NCBI RefSeq assembly: GCF_042100115.1
Contig: NC_091274.1
Span: forward strand, 2,604,001-2,668,000
Length of the DNA stretch: 64,000 nt
From: Alternaria dauci
Lineage: Eukaryota > Ascomycota > Dothideomycetes > Pleosporales > Pleosporaceae
Direction: 5' to 3'
This document shows, piece by piece, positions 37,235 to 51,084 of the stretch (position 1 is the stretch's first letter; each line of letters starts with the position of its first letter). The position numbers were made by a program, and so were the translations under genes. Below the pieces are notes generated by a model. It was not told the origin of the DNA. It made no database searches and worked only from the letters and a program-made list of their open reading frames with translations.

Positions 37235-37787
37235 GGTCCTTTTTAGCAGTACACATATACAGGCAACACCAACCGGCGATGATGAGACAAAAACACACGA
37301 GTAATTGGAGACGCAAATAGAGATACCAGACGGAAGGTCATGTATGACGGCGAGGTTGGAGAGGAAGGCGCACGGCCAAAGCACGTCGCGAAGAGCAGGC
37401 GCGACAGACGTGCTACGCTATGCCGTCCTGGGTGTTAAGTGGCTTGGCTGTTCCTCGAGAAGAGCCTTCCGTTTGCCGTAGAAAAGGATAAAAACTCTCA
37501 AATTTGCTGGAGAGAATATCGGAAACATAGCTATTGGTCTGTACTTTGCTCTGCATCTTTCACGACTCTGTACAAGTCTTTCGAGTGCAAAGATGCTCGT
37601 CTGGACCTCGTTGCCCTGCCATTTGGTCTCACGTGCCCCGAGCGCGGTTCCCTGTCGTCGGGGGTCGGAGAATCTGCGTGCATGGACCCACCAAAAAAGT
37701 CGAAGACCATATGCGACTCTCGAACTCTTGGCGGAAACTTCAGTACCACCAAGCTCTCCACCACCGGAGACGTAGTAGCGCATCGCA
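37235..37787. promoter_or_regulatory. Divergent promoter of cdt2 and rrp5
   Basis: A 553-bp spacer between divergent ATGs. It is partly open in several frames (for example 37439-37921 plus) as shadows of the leaders. No TATA box is evident. Confidence 0.4.
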
Positions 37788-40700
37788 ATGGGCGCAGTCA
37801 AGCGAAAAGCAGAGCAGGGTGCGACGCCATCCAAGAAGTCGAAGAGTGCGCCCGCCGACCGATCAACCAAGCGACGGAAATCCGACGCCGAGCAGCCATC
37901 ACCGGAAAAGTCAAAGCCTGAGAGGGCTGCGCCAAAGCCCAGCGTCTTCAAGGACGAGGAAAAGTCCTTTCCCAGAGGAGGCGCCAGCGTCCTGACTCCG
38001 CTTGAACACAAGCAGATCCAGATCAAGGCCAACCAGGATGTGCTCTTCGAGCAGACCGGCGGCGTAAAGCGAACCGGCGGCGGCGACGATGGATTCAGCG
38101 ACATGGGGTCCGAAGACGACGAAAAGGCAGCCGCCAAGTCGAAGAAGAAGTCGCTGCCCAAGAGGAGCAAGAAGTCGCATGACGGCGGGGAAAAGGAAGA
38201 CACTGTGAGGGCGGAGGGTCTGAGCTACAAGGTATGCCAGTCGCAGAGTTTGCGCGCTGTGAGAATGTGCTAACCAAGGCAGAAATTGTCGCCGGGGACC
38301 ATCATTCTCGGCCAGGTGACCGACATCTCTCACCAAGACATTGTGCTCGCGCTCCCGAACAACCTCGTTGGTTACGTCCCGCTCACCGCCGTATCCGACA
38401 AACTCAATGAGAGACTAGAGAAGCTTCTCAAGGAGGAAGAGGCGGACAAGGAAGGCAGCGACGATGAGTCCTTTGAAGACGTGGATCTGAAAGACATGTT
38501 CTCCGTTGGACAGTACCTGAGAGCATGCATCACAGCGACAACCGACGAGAGCGCCAGAGCGCGAAAGAGGCTGGAGCTGTCTATCGATCCCAAGTTGGTC
38601 AACAAGGGCCTCAGCAAGCGCAAGATACCCGTGAACAGCATGGTACAGGCCTCCGTGCTCAGTAACGAGGATCATGGTCTGGTCATGGATCTGGGCCTCG
38701 ACGACAGCAGTCTGAAGGGCTTCCTGCCAAAGGGAGAACTGGGACCCAAGATCCAGCATGCCAAGGTCCAAGAAGGCGCCGTCTTCATGTGTCTGGTTAC
38801 TGGTCTCAACTCTGACGGACGCATCGTCAAGCTTTCGGCAGATCACACCAAAGCAGGCAACCTGGCCAAGGGCAACACGCTGACTGAAGCACCGACCATC
38901 GATGTGTTCCTCCCAGGAACCGCCGTTGACGTACTCGTAGCCGATACAACAGCCACCACACTAACCGGTAAGATTCTGGGCCTCATAGACGCGACCGCCG
39001 ATGCCTACCACTCCGGAGCGACCGAGAAGGCTGCCAATGTGTCCGAGAAGCACAAACTTGGCTCCAAAGTCAAAGCCCGTATTCTATTCACATGCCCAGA
39101 CTCAGAGCCCAGGAAAGTTGGCATTTCATTACTGGACCATGTTGTGAGCCTCTCCACCCGCATGTCCGGCAAGCCCAAGGAGCGCAGACCTCCTATGGAT
39201 CTTCTACCAATCTCGACTATTGTCGACGCTGCAAAGGTCATCAAAGTTGCGCCGGCCCACGGTGCTTTCTTCGATCTCGGCATAAAAGACGTCGTCGGTT
39301 TTGCGCACATCTCAAAGCTCTCCGACGACAAAGTCGACATCCTCTCCGAAGAGGCTGGTGCATACAAGCTCGACTCAAAACACAAGGCACGCATTATTGG
39401 CTACAACGCCTTGGATGGACTTTTCCAGCTTTCGCTGGAGCAAAAGATCCTTGATCAGCCCTTCCTCCGCATAGAGGACATCAAGGCTGGTGAACTCGTC
39501 AAAGGCAAGGTTCACAAGCTCATCGCCGACAAGAATGGAGCTACCGCTGTTCTTGTTCACCTTGCCGACGGCATTACCGGTCTAGTCCCTGAGATGCATC
39601 TGGCCGATGTTCGTCTGCAGCATCCGGAACGCAAGTTCAGGGAAGGCGTGCCAGTCACAGCACGTGTACTTTACACCGAGCCTGCCAGACACCAGATTCA
39701 ACTCACTCTTAAGAAATCCTTGGTCAATTCAGATGTCAAGCCGTGGACCAACTACTCCATGCTCAAAGAGGGTGCCGCTGGTCCCGGTATCTTGGTCAGC
39801 GTTCGTCGCAATGGTGCCACAGTACGCTTCTATGGCGATGTGAAGGCATGGCTTCCAGCTGCGGAGATGAGTGAAGCATATATTGAGGATGCTACGCGAC
39901 ACTTCACAAACGGCCAGGTCGTCAATGTGCGTGTCATCTCTGTAGATGCAAAAGAGAAACAACTCTTGGTGTCCTGCAAAGACCCCGCTGCTGTCGACAT
40001 CAACAAAGAGGCTGCTTTCAACGCGCTCAACCCTGGAGGTATTGTAAAAGGCACAGTGATTGAGAAATCTGATGAGATCGTTACCCTGGACATCGGAAAC
40101 GGCGTCAAGGGTATCCTTCGTATTGGTCACCTCACAGACGGTTCGGAGAAGAAGGACATCTCAACCATGAAGAAGATCCGCGTTGGAGGAACGCTGACAG
40201 ACCTTGTGGTATTGACAAAGCATGGCAAATCCAAGACAGCAACCGTATCGAACAAGCCTAGCCTCTTGAAGGATGCTCAAGCTTCAAAATTCGCTCTCAG
40301 CATCGAAGACATCTCAGCTGGCGAGACTGTACATGGTTTCGTTCGCGGCATTCTTCCTGACAAGATCTTCATCGAACTCGGCAATGGCATAAGCGGTGTT
40401 CTTTTCAAGTCACAGCTACCGGAAGAGATGCTTTCTGCGCCAAACTTTGGTCTTCGCAAGGACCAGTCTGTCACTGCTCGTGTGACACACGTGGATGCCG
40501 GGAAGGGATTCTTCTGGCTGTCCATGAAGGCTGAAGGTGACGTGGACGCTGCCAACACTGTTGATACCCCGGCATCGAAAGGAGAAGCCCTAGTGGAACC
40601 TGTAGACCCTAAGATCACATCTACCGACGACATCAAGTTCGGCACACTAGCAACCGTCCGCATTCGGTCAGTAAAGGACACCCAACTCAACGTCGAGCTT

Positions 40701-43299
40701 GCAGCAAATGTGCCTGGACGTATCTCAGTTTCGGAGCTGTTCGATTCCTGGGACAGTATTCCAGACAAGAAGCATCCCACAGCACACTTCAAGACCAACG
40801 AGAAGATTCAGGCTAGAGTTCTAGGCAGACACGACGCCCGTAACTTCCGCTTCCTTCCTATTACATCCCGATCCAGCAACAAAACACCCACTTTCGAGCT
40901 GACCGCAAACACGGACAAGATCAAGACGGAAGCTGATGTGCTGAGTCTCGACAAGGTCACGCCTGGATCATCTCATATCGCCTTTGTTAACAACATTGCT
41001 GAGCGATATGTCTGGGTGAACATCTCCGCTAACGTTCGCGGCCGCATCGACTACTTCGATCTAACCGACGACCTGGAGAAACTTTCAGACATTGCAGAAA
41101 ACTTCCCTATAGGTTCGGCTCTGAAGGTTCGCGTCAAGGCAGTCGATGTCGCTGCCGGAAAATTGGACTTGACAGCTGCAACCACTCAGACTGGAAAGTC
41201 GTTGACCCTCCAAGACTTGAAGGTTGGCCACATCTTGCCTGCACGAGTTACTAAGCTACATGACGCATCGATCGTTGTTCAGATCAACGACAACATCGCT
41301 GCGCCCATTTTCCTCGAGCAGTTGGCAGACGACTACGACAAGGCCAAACCAAGCGACTTCAAGGTTGGTGACGTCTTGCGGGTGTGTGTCATCGATGTCG
41401 ACCTCCCCAACAAGAAGCTAGGGTTGTCTATCAGGCCTTCCAGGGTATTGAGCTCTTCACTGCCAGTCAAAGATCCCGAGATCAAGGACAGGTCTCAGCT
41501 CAAGGTGCATCAAGTCGTCCGTGGATTTGTCAAGCACGTCGCCAACAACGGTGTCTATATTCGCCTTGGACCTCATGTCGAAGCCTATGTTCGGGTCAGC
41601 CATCTTTCGGATGAATACATTAAAGACTGGAAGACTGCATTCCATGTGGATCAACTCGTGACAGGCAAAGTCATCTCGAACAAGCCAGATCAGCGCAACC
41701 CACAATTGAGCTTGAAGGCCTCGCATGTTCAAGGAACCTACACCGAACCGGTTGAGTTCAGTGATCTAAAGGTTGGACAGATCGTCGCTGCAAAGGTCCG
41801 ACATGTAGCAGACTTTGGTGTGTTCCTTGTCATCGATGGCTCAAGCAATGTCAGTGGACTCTGCCACATTTCTCAATTGGCGGACACTGCCGTGGACAAA
41901 GACAAGCTTAAGGAGATGTACAAGGAAGATGATGCCGTCAAAGCCAAGATCATAAAGATTGATCCAAAGTCCAGAAAGATTAGTTTCTCGTTGAAATACT
42001 CCCAAGTCAAGGGTGAAGATGAGGACGAGGATATGGAAGACGCTTCCGACGCAGAGCAACAAGACGAGAGCGACTCGGATGGCGGCATCGAGCTCGACGG
42101 TATCAATCTCGGTGACGACAGCAGCGATGACGATGACGTAGATATGAGGAGCGTCAAGAGTATCGACAGTGACGGAGACGTTGAGCTTGCAGACGTAAAC
42201 GCTTCTGACGACGATACTGACGACGATGCGCCAAAAACGGCAACACAAGGACTCAGCACTTCTGGCTTCGATTGGACTGGTGCGACTCTCGACTTTGACG
42301 AGCAAAAGGGTGCAGCCGAGCCTGATTCTGACGATGATGCTCCGAAGAAAAAGAAGAAGAGCAAGAAGGCTACCATCAAAGAGGACCGCACTGGTGATCT
42401 CGATGCCTACGGCCCGCAATCTGTCGCTGACTACGAGCGCTTGCTCTTGGGACAGCCAAACAGTGCTGAGTTGTGGGTTCGGTATATGGTTTTCCAACGT
42501 GAACTCAACGAGATCGAAAAAGCGTGCCAGATCGCTCGTCGCGCATTGGCAACCATCAACCCTAGGGAGGAGAAGGAGAAACTTGACGTGTGGACCGCCT
42601 TGCTACATTTGGAAAATGACTTTGCCAGCGACGATGCTATGGAAGCTGTTTTCAAGGAGGCCTGCCAGAACAACGACGCCCGTGAGATGCATGAGCGCAT
42701 GATCAAGATCTACATCTCCTCGGGCAAGATCGACGTATGTACATTCTATGTTCATAACCTCGCAACTTTTACTAATACCAGAACAGAAAGCGGACAACCT
42801 CTACCAGTCAATGATGAAGAACAAGTCCTTCACCCCTGACCCTCAATTCTGGCTTTCTTACGCGACATTCCTAATGGACGTCATCCAACCACCCTCCCCC
42901 ACACGAGCTCGCGCCCTCCTCCAGCGCGCGACCCAATCCGTGGCCTCAACCCAGCACCGCTACCTAACCCAGAAGTTCGCAGCGCTTGAGTTCAAGAGCC
43001 CCAACGGTGACGCCGAGCGCGGCCGCACCATCTTCGAAGGCCTCGTCGACGCCTTTTCCAAGAAGGGTGATGTCTGGGATATGTACCTCATGTTGGAGCA
43101 GAGCCATGGACGCGTAGAGAATGTTCGTGATCTGTTTGAGCGTATGACCAAGGTTGGGAAAGCGTCGAGGATACGGAATGTGTTCAAGAAGTGGGCGGAG
43201 TGGGAGAGCAGCGTTGGTAATAAGAAGGGCGTGGAGAAGGTCAAAGCGCTTGAAGAGAGTTGGAGGGAAAAGAGGGCGGAGAAGGGGGATGACGCTTAG
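37788..43299 (+). CDS. rrp5: rRNA biogenesis protein Rrp5
   Basis: Exons 37788-38231, 38283-42734 and 42787-43299 (introns 51 and 52 nt), 1802 residues, near the 1729 of yeast Rrp5. The Lys-rich leader (~1-148) is followed from about residue 150 by a long chain of S1 RNA-binding repeats, about a dozen, with typical units such as GQVTDISHQDIVLALPNNLVGYVPL, GRISVSELFDSW and VGQIVAAKVRHVADFGVFLVI broken by linkers. An acidic segment (~1390-1490) separates these from seven or so HAT/TPR helical repeats (DYERLLLGQPNSAELWVRYM onward, ~1530 to the end). Rrp5 acts in the nucleolus and is needed for both 18S and 5.8S/25S pre-rRNA cleavage. The second intron joins SGKID to KADNLYQSM. Confidence 0.95.
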
Positions 43300-43744
43300 A
43301 TGAGAGAGCAGCATGCATATCGAGGGTGTTTTGGCGCAGTCTGAGTAAAAGTCTGTAGTGTTATGCTGGACTAGTCCATTATACTCCTTACTTCTTCTAT
43401 TGGATGGGATATGCACTTTGGGCATTTTGGTGATTTCTCTCAAGTTCTTCATGGCCATTTCACATGACCAACTCAAGGTAATCGCTCACCGAGGCAGGCG
43501 TAATGAATTGTACGACTTTAGCGTCTTGGCCATCATCAGCTTACCAGTGTCCACATTACGTCACTTCTTATCCCAGGTCCTTCATTACAGATGCCTGCCT
43601 CTCGCAAGGCGACAGCGACGATAACTCGAATCTAAGAGATATTTGTAAGGATGTCAGTTTAATACGTTACTCAGGAAAGGCCACTAACAACGTTGCGCAA
43701 GTGATAATGCTTCAGCTAGACTTGAGCTAGCCAACAGCCCCACC
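43300..43744. other. Spacer downstream of rrp5 and upstream of the second HET gene
   Basis: 445 bp; probably the rrp5 3' untranslated region and the HET promoter. Nothing else recognised. Confidence 0.35.
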
Positions 43745-46044
43745 ATGAACGCGTCCTTGTCGGGACCTCGAGAACTGTACGGTCCTTTGCCGACAGCAAC
43801 ATCTATACGCGTCATCGAGCTTCATCCACCACAAGGCGACAACGCCCTTATCAACTGCACCCTTCACCTTACTGATCTGGAGCGCGAGACCTTGGACTTC
43901 CACGCCTTGTCTTACACTTGGGGCGATCCACTGTACCGGTATTGGTTTGATAAGGAAAAGCACACAACTTGGGTGCGAGATGTACCTATTGTATGCAATG
44001 GCGTGTCGATTCAAGTTACAGTCAATCTGGAACACGCGCTGAGAGCTATTTGCACGCGACGCGCGAATTGCTATGGGCTCAAACATCAAGTACAGTACTT
44101 GTGGATTGTTCGTGGCGTCCCTGCATTTACTATACAATGGGATGCTGGCTGACTGAAAGCTATATATAGGACAAGTTGTGCATCAACCAAGACGACGTCC
44201 AGGAACGTAACACACAAGTTGGCTTGATGGCCCAAATTTACAGCAAAGCTTCTTTAGTCATTTCGTGGTTAGGTCCAGCGGACAAAGATAGCGACCATGC
44301 TATACCACTCATGCAGCGCCTCAATAAGCTGGAGTGCTTCGATGGCATGCAAGGGCATCAGCAATGCTCGAATTACTCCGACTTCATGGCGAGGACTTTG
44401 AGTGAAGACGACACCAGAGAAATTGACTCGATCCCTAAGGAACAGTATGAGAGACTGACTCGTTTCCTCGCCAGGCAGTATTTCTTCCGCTGCTGGGTCC
44501 TCCAGGAAATCATGCTTGCTCGGCGTATCTGTATGCTATGTGGAACGAACATTGTGGACTTTTCGGACCTTCAGAAGATCGCCCTGCTTGTCGCCTGGAT
44601 CAAAAAGCATCATCTTCATTACCCAATCGGGCAAGCGTTGGACCTCCCTATTAAACCCAACAAAAATTTTGATCATGAAAAGGCTATTCTGGAGCTATTC
44701 CAAGATCGATGGCGGCTGCTACACAAGACTGAAGTGCAGGAACAGAAACTGCCTTTTACTTTTGAACAACTCCTTACTCTAGCCCGCATGTCCGGGTGTG
44801 CAGACCCCAAAGACAAGATTTTTGCACTTCTAGGCATCGTACCGCGTGGTGCTTTTGGGATAAGTGCTGACTACAACAAGACGACAGAGCAGGTATATAG
44901 CGAAGCGATCCATCGTCTTATTCAGGAGACGAAAAATCTCAAATGCTTGAGTTGGGTCACAGATAGATCTCTGAGGAAGTTCCCAAACTCTCCTACCTGG
45001 GTTGGGGAGTTTGACGACAAGGCCGAGCAATCAGAGCTCGCGTTCGCGAGCGTGGGCTACAATGCGACTTCAGGATCGATATTGGACTTTGTGGACACTG
45101 TGCCTAAAAACAACAGCGTACTTCGGGTTCAAGGTGTTGAAATTGATCACATTGTGGAGCTAGCTGAGCCGTGGGAATGGCACAACGGGCGCTTGAAGTT
45201 TGATCCTCAGTGGGTCACCTTAACACTTAATCTACCAAAGATCTACCGCCCTACAGGACAACCACGAGGCGAAGCGTTGGTCACTACGCTGGTGGCCGAT
45301 CATGTCGATCATCAGCCTCTCGGTCACCAGCCCGACATGGACCATTTCAAATACGTGGTGCGGCGACTAACTTGCGCTGCAGTCGTCCGCCATCTCCACT
45401 ACTTATTCTATTACTCTGATACGACCAAGTCTGAAACAACGTACAGGGACAAAGCTCTACCGTTCCTTCGCGATTTAGACATGTTGTTCGAAGATAACAA
45501 TACTGGGTTTATCACATCTTCGGCTGAAGTTCGACAAGCGGAGCAACAAAGCTGTACTTGTAAGGCCAATCTGTCATATGTCGGCATGAGCAACACATCC
45601 ATACCTCGTCCTCCACCAGACCCTAAATGTCCCTACATCGCCGACTTCAATCGACCGAATCCTCGCAGTCACCCCTACAAGACTTCCATCAGCGACCGCA
45701 TAGCGCGCGTCGGAGCTGCAGCCAGTGATGCAGATATCAAGCGAGACTGGAAGGATCACAATTTTGGCAGAGCGGCTAATAGACATGGTCAGTTTCGGCG
45801 TCTGGCGAGGACACAAAACGGCTATCTAGGCCTAGTTTCGACTAGTTGTGAAGTCGGAGACGCAGTGTGGCTGCTGCAGGGCGCCAATGTTCCTTATGTC
45901 TTGCGGAGAGTGGGAAACCCTACTGGCAATGAAGCAGCGGGGAGAGTATGGGAAGTGATTGGCGATGCATATGTACATGGGGTTATGCAAGGGGAGGTAT
46001 GGAAAGATGTCAAAGATCGGCTTGGGGATATTGAATTGGTGTGA
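43745..46044 (+). CDS. HET-domain (heterokaryon incompatibility) protein, intact
   Basis: Exons 43745-44107 and 44170-46044 (62-nt intron 44108-44169, donor GTTCGT, branch CTGAC, acceptor TATATAG), 745 residues. The HET domain spans about residues 50-240: LDFHALSYTWGDP (50-62), YLWI joined to DKLCINQDDVQERN (~118-135), and RYFFRCWVLQEIMLA-like QYFFRCWVLQEI near 240. The remaining ~500 residues form the variable part, ending in a block with NGYLGLVSTSCEVGDAVWLLQG and GDAYVHGVMQGEV that many fungal HET proteins share. It should take part in non-self recognition and programmed cell death after hyphal fusion. No NACHT or WD40 part is seen. The gene is uninterrupted, unlike the HET gene at 2857-5083. 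Confidence 0.9.
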
Positions 46045-46917
46045 AAATTACTGGGCTTGACCACCACCCGGACGATACTCCATAACTGTACCTAGAAGGT
46101 ACTTGCTACTTTCGACGAGAACAGAGGCATTTATAGAAGATGCATGCCTTCAGCATCCAGCATACCATCACAGAGCGAACCGTAGATCTGCCTGGCATCC
46201 GCCAAGCCGACAGACGTCAGCCAACTTCTTTACGAACCTCTGGGATTGTCAACATCACCTGCATCAATCGGCGCTGTCGTCACATACAGTGGAAGCGCAT
46301 CTACCATATTATATATCGAATTTCATGCTAGAGGTAGATGTCCGTTTCGGAAACATCAACATCTTCCCAACTCATGATGCAACGACAGACTCAAACAAAG
46401 AGTGCTTGCGTCGGCTTACCAGCACTCTTCCTAGTGATCCACGCGATCGCAAAGAGGAGCCGATCACTCTACACGGACGCTGGCTAGAAGGTACATGCGA
46501 ATGGATCACATGTACCAAAGAGTTTGGCAATTGGAACCATCCGAAGATGTCACGACTGCTCTGGATCAGTGGTGTGGCGTGATGCAGCACAGTGGCAATA
46601 AGCTTCCCCCAGCACTCTTCAGCTAGACACTTAGTTTCTGATAGGGATCCTCCCTTTTCACCAACACACCTCTTCTTTATCAAAAACTTTTCAATTTTGT
46701 TAGTCAATATGCAAACTTTATTTCTTTATTGAAAACGTATCACGAAAAGCCTAGAAAATAGAGATTGGCAGTGTTGTCTCAAGCTGGTATACTGGTGGTA
46801 GTAGTAATATTGTCCCTGGTATCTACATGACTATCTATATTAACGCTGCATATATAACGCTTTCTTCAAAATGCAATACAGAACGCTCCAAAACATCATT
46901 TCGTCCAAATATCCACA
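46045..46917. other. Convergent spacer
   Basis: 873 bp between the 3' ends of the HET and elg1 genes. A 159-codon frame (46103-46582 plus) lacks any domain. The DNA near 46660-46910 is A/T-rich, as in untranslated and terminator regions. Confidence 0.35.
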
Positions 46918-49900
46918 TCACTCTTGTGAGCCCTGCATAACGACATCCCCATCCTGCGTCCCCGCCAAACTCGCCGTCCCCTCCCTAGTTCCAGCAAAAC
47001 TCGTCTCACCATCTTCACCCCACCCATCGCTCCTCCAACCCATACCCGCCCAATCCCTCCCAGCCGTCCTCATGACAGCATGAAAATCAACATCAGCATC
47101 AAACCATCTCTCCTTCCTCTTCGTCTCCCTAACACCTCCCTCAAGTGCCACGCGACTCGCTCTTGTAGTCCTGCCCCTCTTGCCTCCTATCCCACCAGTG
47201 GTGTTTAGCACACTCGACATCCTCACACGCTGTTCCTCAAGGATGATCTCATGCGCAACAATACTGCGGACGTAGGGTGCTAGATCGAGTGTGATGATGT
47301 TGAATGTTCGATCAAAAGAGGACGGTATAAAGATGAAAGACGAGCGTTCGGGTAGGAGTTGGTCCGGTGGATCGGCGAGGGGATCAAGAGCCAAGGCAAA
47401 GTCGGGGCGTGTGAGGGTGGTTTTTGTGTTGAGGGTTCTGCGGTGCTGGAGGATGGCGCAGGCGTAGTCGGATTCCGTGCGTAGATTGGGGGTTGACGAG
47501 AGGCTATGGCTGTGGGACAGATCCGGGTATGCACGCTGGATAAGAAGGTGGGTTTGGGTAGAGAATGCGGTATCGAGGTTCAGGAAGTCGGAACTGTGGT
47601 CGACTTGGAGTAGAGGTGCGGCAAGCGTGTAGCTAAGGCGTGATTTGTCGGTGATCGGGGGCTGAGTTGGATCGGTGGGTTGGTTGGAGCTAGGCTCGTA
47701 GGTGGGTAGATCGACCCGACAGAACACGTCTGCGGCACTCAATGAGTCGGCGTAGTTGTCAAGGCTTATGAGATCTCCCAACTGATCAAACCACTCGGTG
47801 CTTGGCTCTCTGGATGTCCGTGTACCACTTGCTTCAGGAACTCCCCAAGCCGACGGACTGATACCCCAGTCCGCCCAGACCTCTTGTAAAAGTTCTTCTT
47901 CTTTGTCAAATACCGGGTTGCCTTGAGTTTCGAAGACGTTGTGTGATAGCCAACCCATGCCAGACTTGTATGTGCCTTCACTAGCGACTCTCAATATCTG
48001 ACCGTGCTCATCTGTGTCTTTGCCAGGTGGCCAACGTTGATACATCCACTCTAAGCCGCCCTTCCTATCGCCCACAGACATTTGACACCAAAAGTCAAGT
48101 TCCATGATACTAGCTCGAAGATCATAGTCTTTGGATTCGTAAAGCTCTTTCACAGCCTGTCGCTCCAGGATATGGCCTTCCCTACCAGCAAGAACAAGCA
48201 AGTAGTCAGTGGCCAGTTCCACAGGAGCAGGCTGAAGGCGGAGGATGGCTGCTATTGGCAGATCCTGCATAGGTACATGCCGCTCGTCATTACATGTAAT
48301 AATGATTGGACGTTTCGACGAAGAGGCGATTTTGGTGATTTGGGCCCAGAACTGCTGATCCTCCTCAAAAAGTATGTCGGCCTCTTCGATAAGGATCAAT
48401 GATTGCTTTTGCGATGTATGCGGTGTCTGTGCCATGGGAAGAGTAGCTTGAGCTGATGGGGCTGGGGCTTTGTTAACCTCAGGGACCTTCGCCTTGACCT
48501 TCGGTTTGACCGCCCCTGTTCCGGGCTTTACTTGGAAGAAAGACGCCATGGTCGCTTGCCGTCCACTACTAATGTCGTCTTTCAGAACGGTGTCTACCCG
48601 GTTGTCGTCCGCATCGTCCGCCGCTTCAACAATTTCTTGCACAGATGCTGCGCTGCGCTTGTGATTCACAAGATGGTTCGCGGTCATATCACCGACCTTG
48701 TCTTGAATATCTTTCCCGGAACGGCGCATGCCAGCATGAATCTCGAAAACCTCAAAACCTAGCTCTTTCGCCACAGCATGTACAGCCGCACTTTTACCGC
48801 AGCCATGGGGGCCGCTGATAAGTACGACATTGTTGTTACGTATCCACTGCGGTTGCCGGAAAGATCTTGAAGGCAAGCCTGCTCCTTCTGCAACCGGAAG
48901 CATGACCATGTCTTCATCGCCGTCGTCCCCTTCACCGTCCGGCACAATGAAGTCGTCCAGAGCCTTCTTTCGTTTTTTCCGCGGAGGCTGCTTGCCATCT
49001 AGTGTAGTGGCCACTTTCGAAGCGCCACTTACAGCCATGACCGTCAGGCTTTGTAACCAGTCTTTGAGGACCCTTGCCTCTGTGCCTGTCTGTAAAACAT
49101 GTGACGCATACTTGGGACAATACTTGAGAGTCCAGGGTTGAGATTCGCATCTTCCTTCGTCAAACGGCGTGAGAGTGCTCTCGATCCCTTGGAAGAGATC
49201 TCTGACGGCTGGGTGGGACTTTTGTCGAGCATCCTGTGGTATTCCCGACGAAGACAACCGGACCAGCAGTTGCTCGCGCACTTTGCGCTGTATCTCTGCC
49301 CCGGTAGTAAGCAGTCTATTGGGTAGACGAACATCTTCAAGTGGTTCGGATTCAGAAGATAACTGAGTCGTGCTCCCACTATGGCTTTTGAGGTTCTGCG
49401 CTAGTCTCTCAACCACATTTTCATGTTCTGGGAGCGTCACCACAGCGTTCTTCTGTTTGCGAGGTCTCAAAGGCAACTGCATACATGTCGCATTCTGCAG
49501 ACGTGGCGGTGTAGGATCGAGGTTACGGACATGTGCGTTCTCACCAGTAGGCCAGGAAACTTCGTTTAAACCGGATTGTTTTCCTACCCTACTCGACTGC
49601 AGCCCTCTGTTGAAAGCCTGCGGACCTTCAGGTGATTGCTCTCTTCGGAACTCGGCACGCAGCTTCCCTGGAGTACAAGCGCTCTTCTTTGGGGTTGCTG
49701 GTGGTAGCTCGGTAACGACCTTAGCAGCAGGGGCATCTTTGGAAGCTTTACCGAGAAAGAAAGGATGCGTCGGCCCAGCAGGTTTGGATGGTGCCTTCTT
49801 CTGAGTCGCTGGACGCGCCGCCAGTTTTTTCTTTGCGGTCAGAATATCTTCAATCTTTTGACCCAAGGCTGATCGGCTGGCTGCATCTGTGCCGTACCGT

Positions 49901-50744
49901 ATGATCGTGACAGTAGGAATGACCTTGGCTTCCTTGCGCGGCCGACCCCGTTTTTTCTTTGGTGACGCTTCAAATGTCGGTTTTGGCGGACTAGAGACCA
50001 GTCTGCCACTCTTTGTGATCTTTATCTGTTTCTTCGGTGTCGTCTTCGTAGGTTCGTTTGCGGCAGGATCGTTCGAGTTGGCAGCAACCTCCAGGTCCAC
50101 CACAGGCAGCGTTTCAGGCTCCAAATCTTGCTCCGGTTGATGCACGTGTTCTGGCAATGTGTTCACTGCTGCGTCAACTGCCGATTGTGGCATTCCCTGC
50201 ACCCCATTGGACCTCATGACCTCTTCCCGTTGCAGTTGCTGGTGCCAGCTAAAAGCATTTGGCTGGGATTGCGCCGAATTGGGTATACTGAAGACAGGCT
50301 CCGGTGAGGCTGTTTTCTGTCTCTTTCTTCGGTCGATGTTTGGGTCTACTTCTAACGAAGCCTCCACAGGTGTGCACGTATCATGCACATTGGTTTCTTT
50401 GGGATTTTGTATTGTTGGTGGGCGAGTGAATCTGTCCAAGGACGCTTGGTTCCTCAAGTGAGAGGCTACGTTTTTGCCTTTGATTGCGTCGCTCTTTCGT
50501 GCCCTTTTCTGCTGCCCGTTGGCTGGTTTGGGGTCTGTCTCGGCGTATGCTGCGTCATGATGCGTGTCGTCGATGGGGATTCCGTTTGCAGTCGGTGGTG
50601 GCTCTGGTGCGTGGCCGTCTGCGAGTCATGTAAGCTGAGGGACATTCGAGATTGCTGTGCCGGCATACTCGAAGGCTTGGTGAAGAATGGATGTACGTTC
50701 TTGCCCTCTAGATTCATTGCGGGTTGCACCGCTGTGAGGGCCAT
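46918..50744 (-). CDS. elg1: Elg1/ATAD5-type RFC-like clamp unloader
   Basis: Exons 50669-50744 and 46918-50618 (50-nt intron 50619-50668), 1258 residues. The first exon supplies MALTAVQPAMNLEGKNVHPF and FTKPS, joined to NGHAPEPPPT. A Lys-rich, disordered N-terminal half contains AT-hook-like KKRGRPRK and a basic cluster QKRARK. The AAA+ core has Walker A GPHGCGKSA (~628-636), then EIHAGMRRSGKDIQDKVGD, and Walker B LILIEEADILFEED (~760), with sensor-like IIITCNDERHVP. Motor and length fit Elg1, the large subunit that, with Rfc2-5, unloads PCNA after replication. The start may be the second methionine (50717). The divergent neighbour is the Utp8-like gene, and ACGCG motifs lie in the shared promoter. 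Confidence 0.88.
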
Positions 50745-51084
50745 GTACAGATTCCAAAGCTATATGGCAGTTTCCGACATTGAACCACCACAGACAACTT
50801 GTTTTATTCGGTATGGTAGACGAATAGAATGGTTGGAGTTGCAGGTGACGGCGCGTGGTCGCCTTCGCCAGAACGATGATCTAAAGACACGCGACGTGAC
50901 GCGCCGAACGCCACTAGAGCCACTAGAGCCACACTTTAGCCGTCGCCAAGACTTCTCACCGCCTATCGTTCTGCCAGAGCTCCATCGTTTTTTTCGAGAG
51001 ATACTCGACCAAACCAAAGCACGCGCCTCACCCTACGGTTCACGCAGACCTCACTTTTTCCGACGACCGGGTCTGGCAAACAAC
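50745..51084. promoter_or_regulatory. Divergent promoter of elg1 and the Utp8-like gene with ACGCG motifs
   Basis: A 340-bp spacer between divergent ATGs. ACGCGA at 50889-50894, ACGCGC at 50899-50904 and ACGCGC at 51021-51026 resemble MBF cell-cycle boxes. A decamer CCACTAGAGC is repeated about twice at 50911-50931. A long plus-strand frame covers the region but is a shadow of elg1 exons joined to the Utp8 leader. Confidence 0.4.

Noticed and set aside
46103..46582. 159-codon frame downstream of the second HET gene
   Set aside because: No domain, lies in a convergent A/T-rich spacer and overlaps a minus-strand frame.
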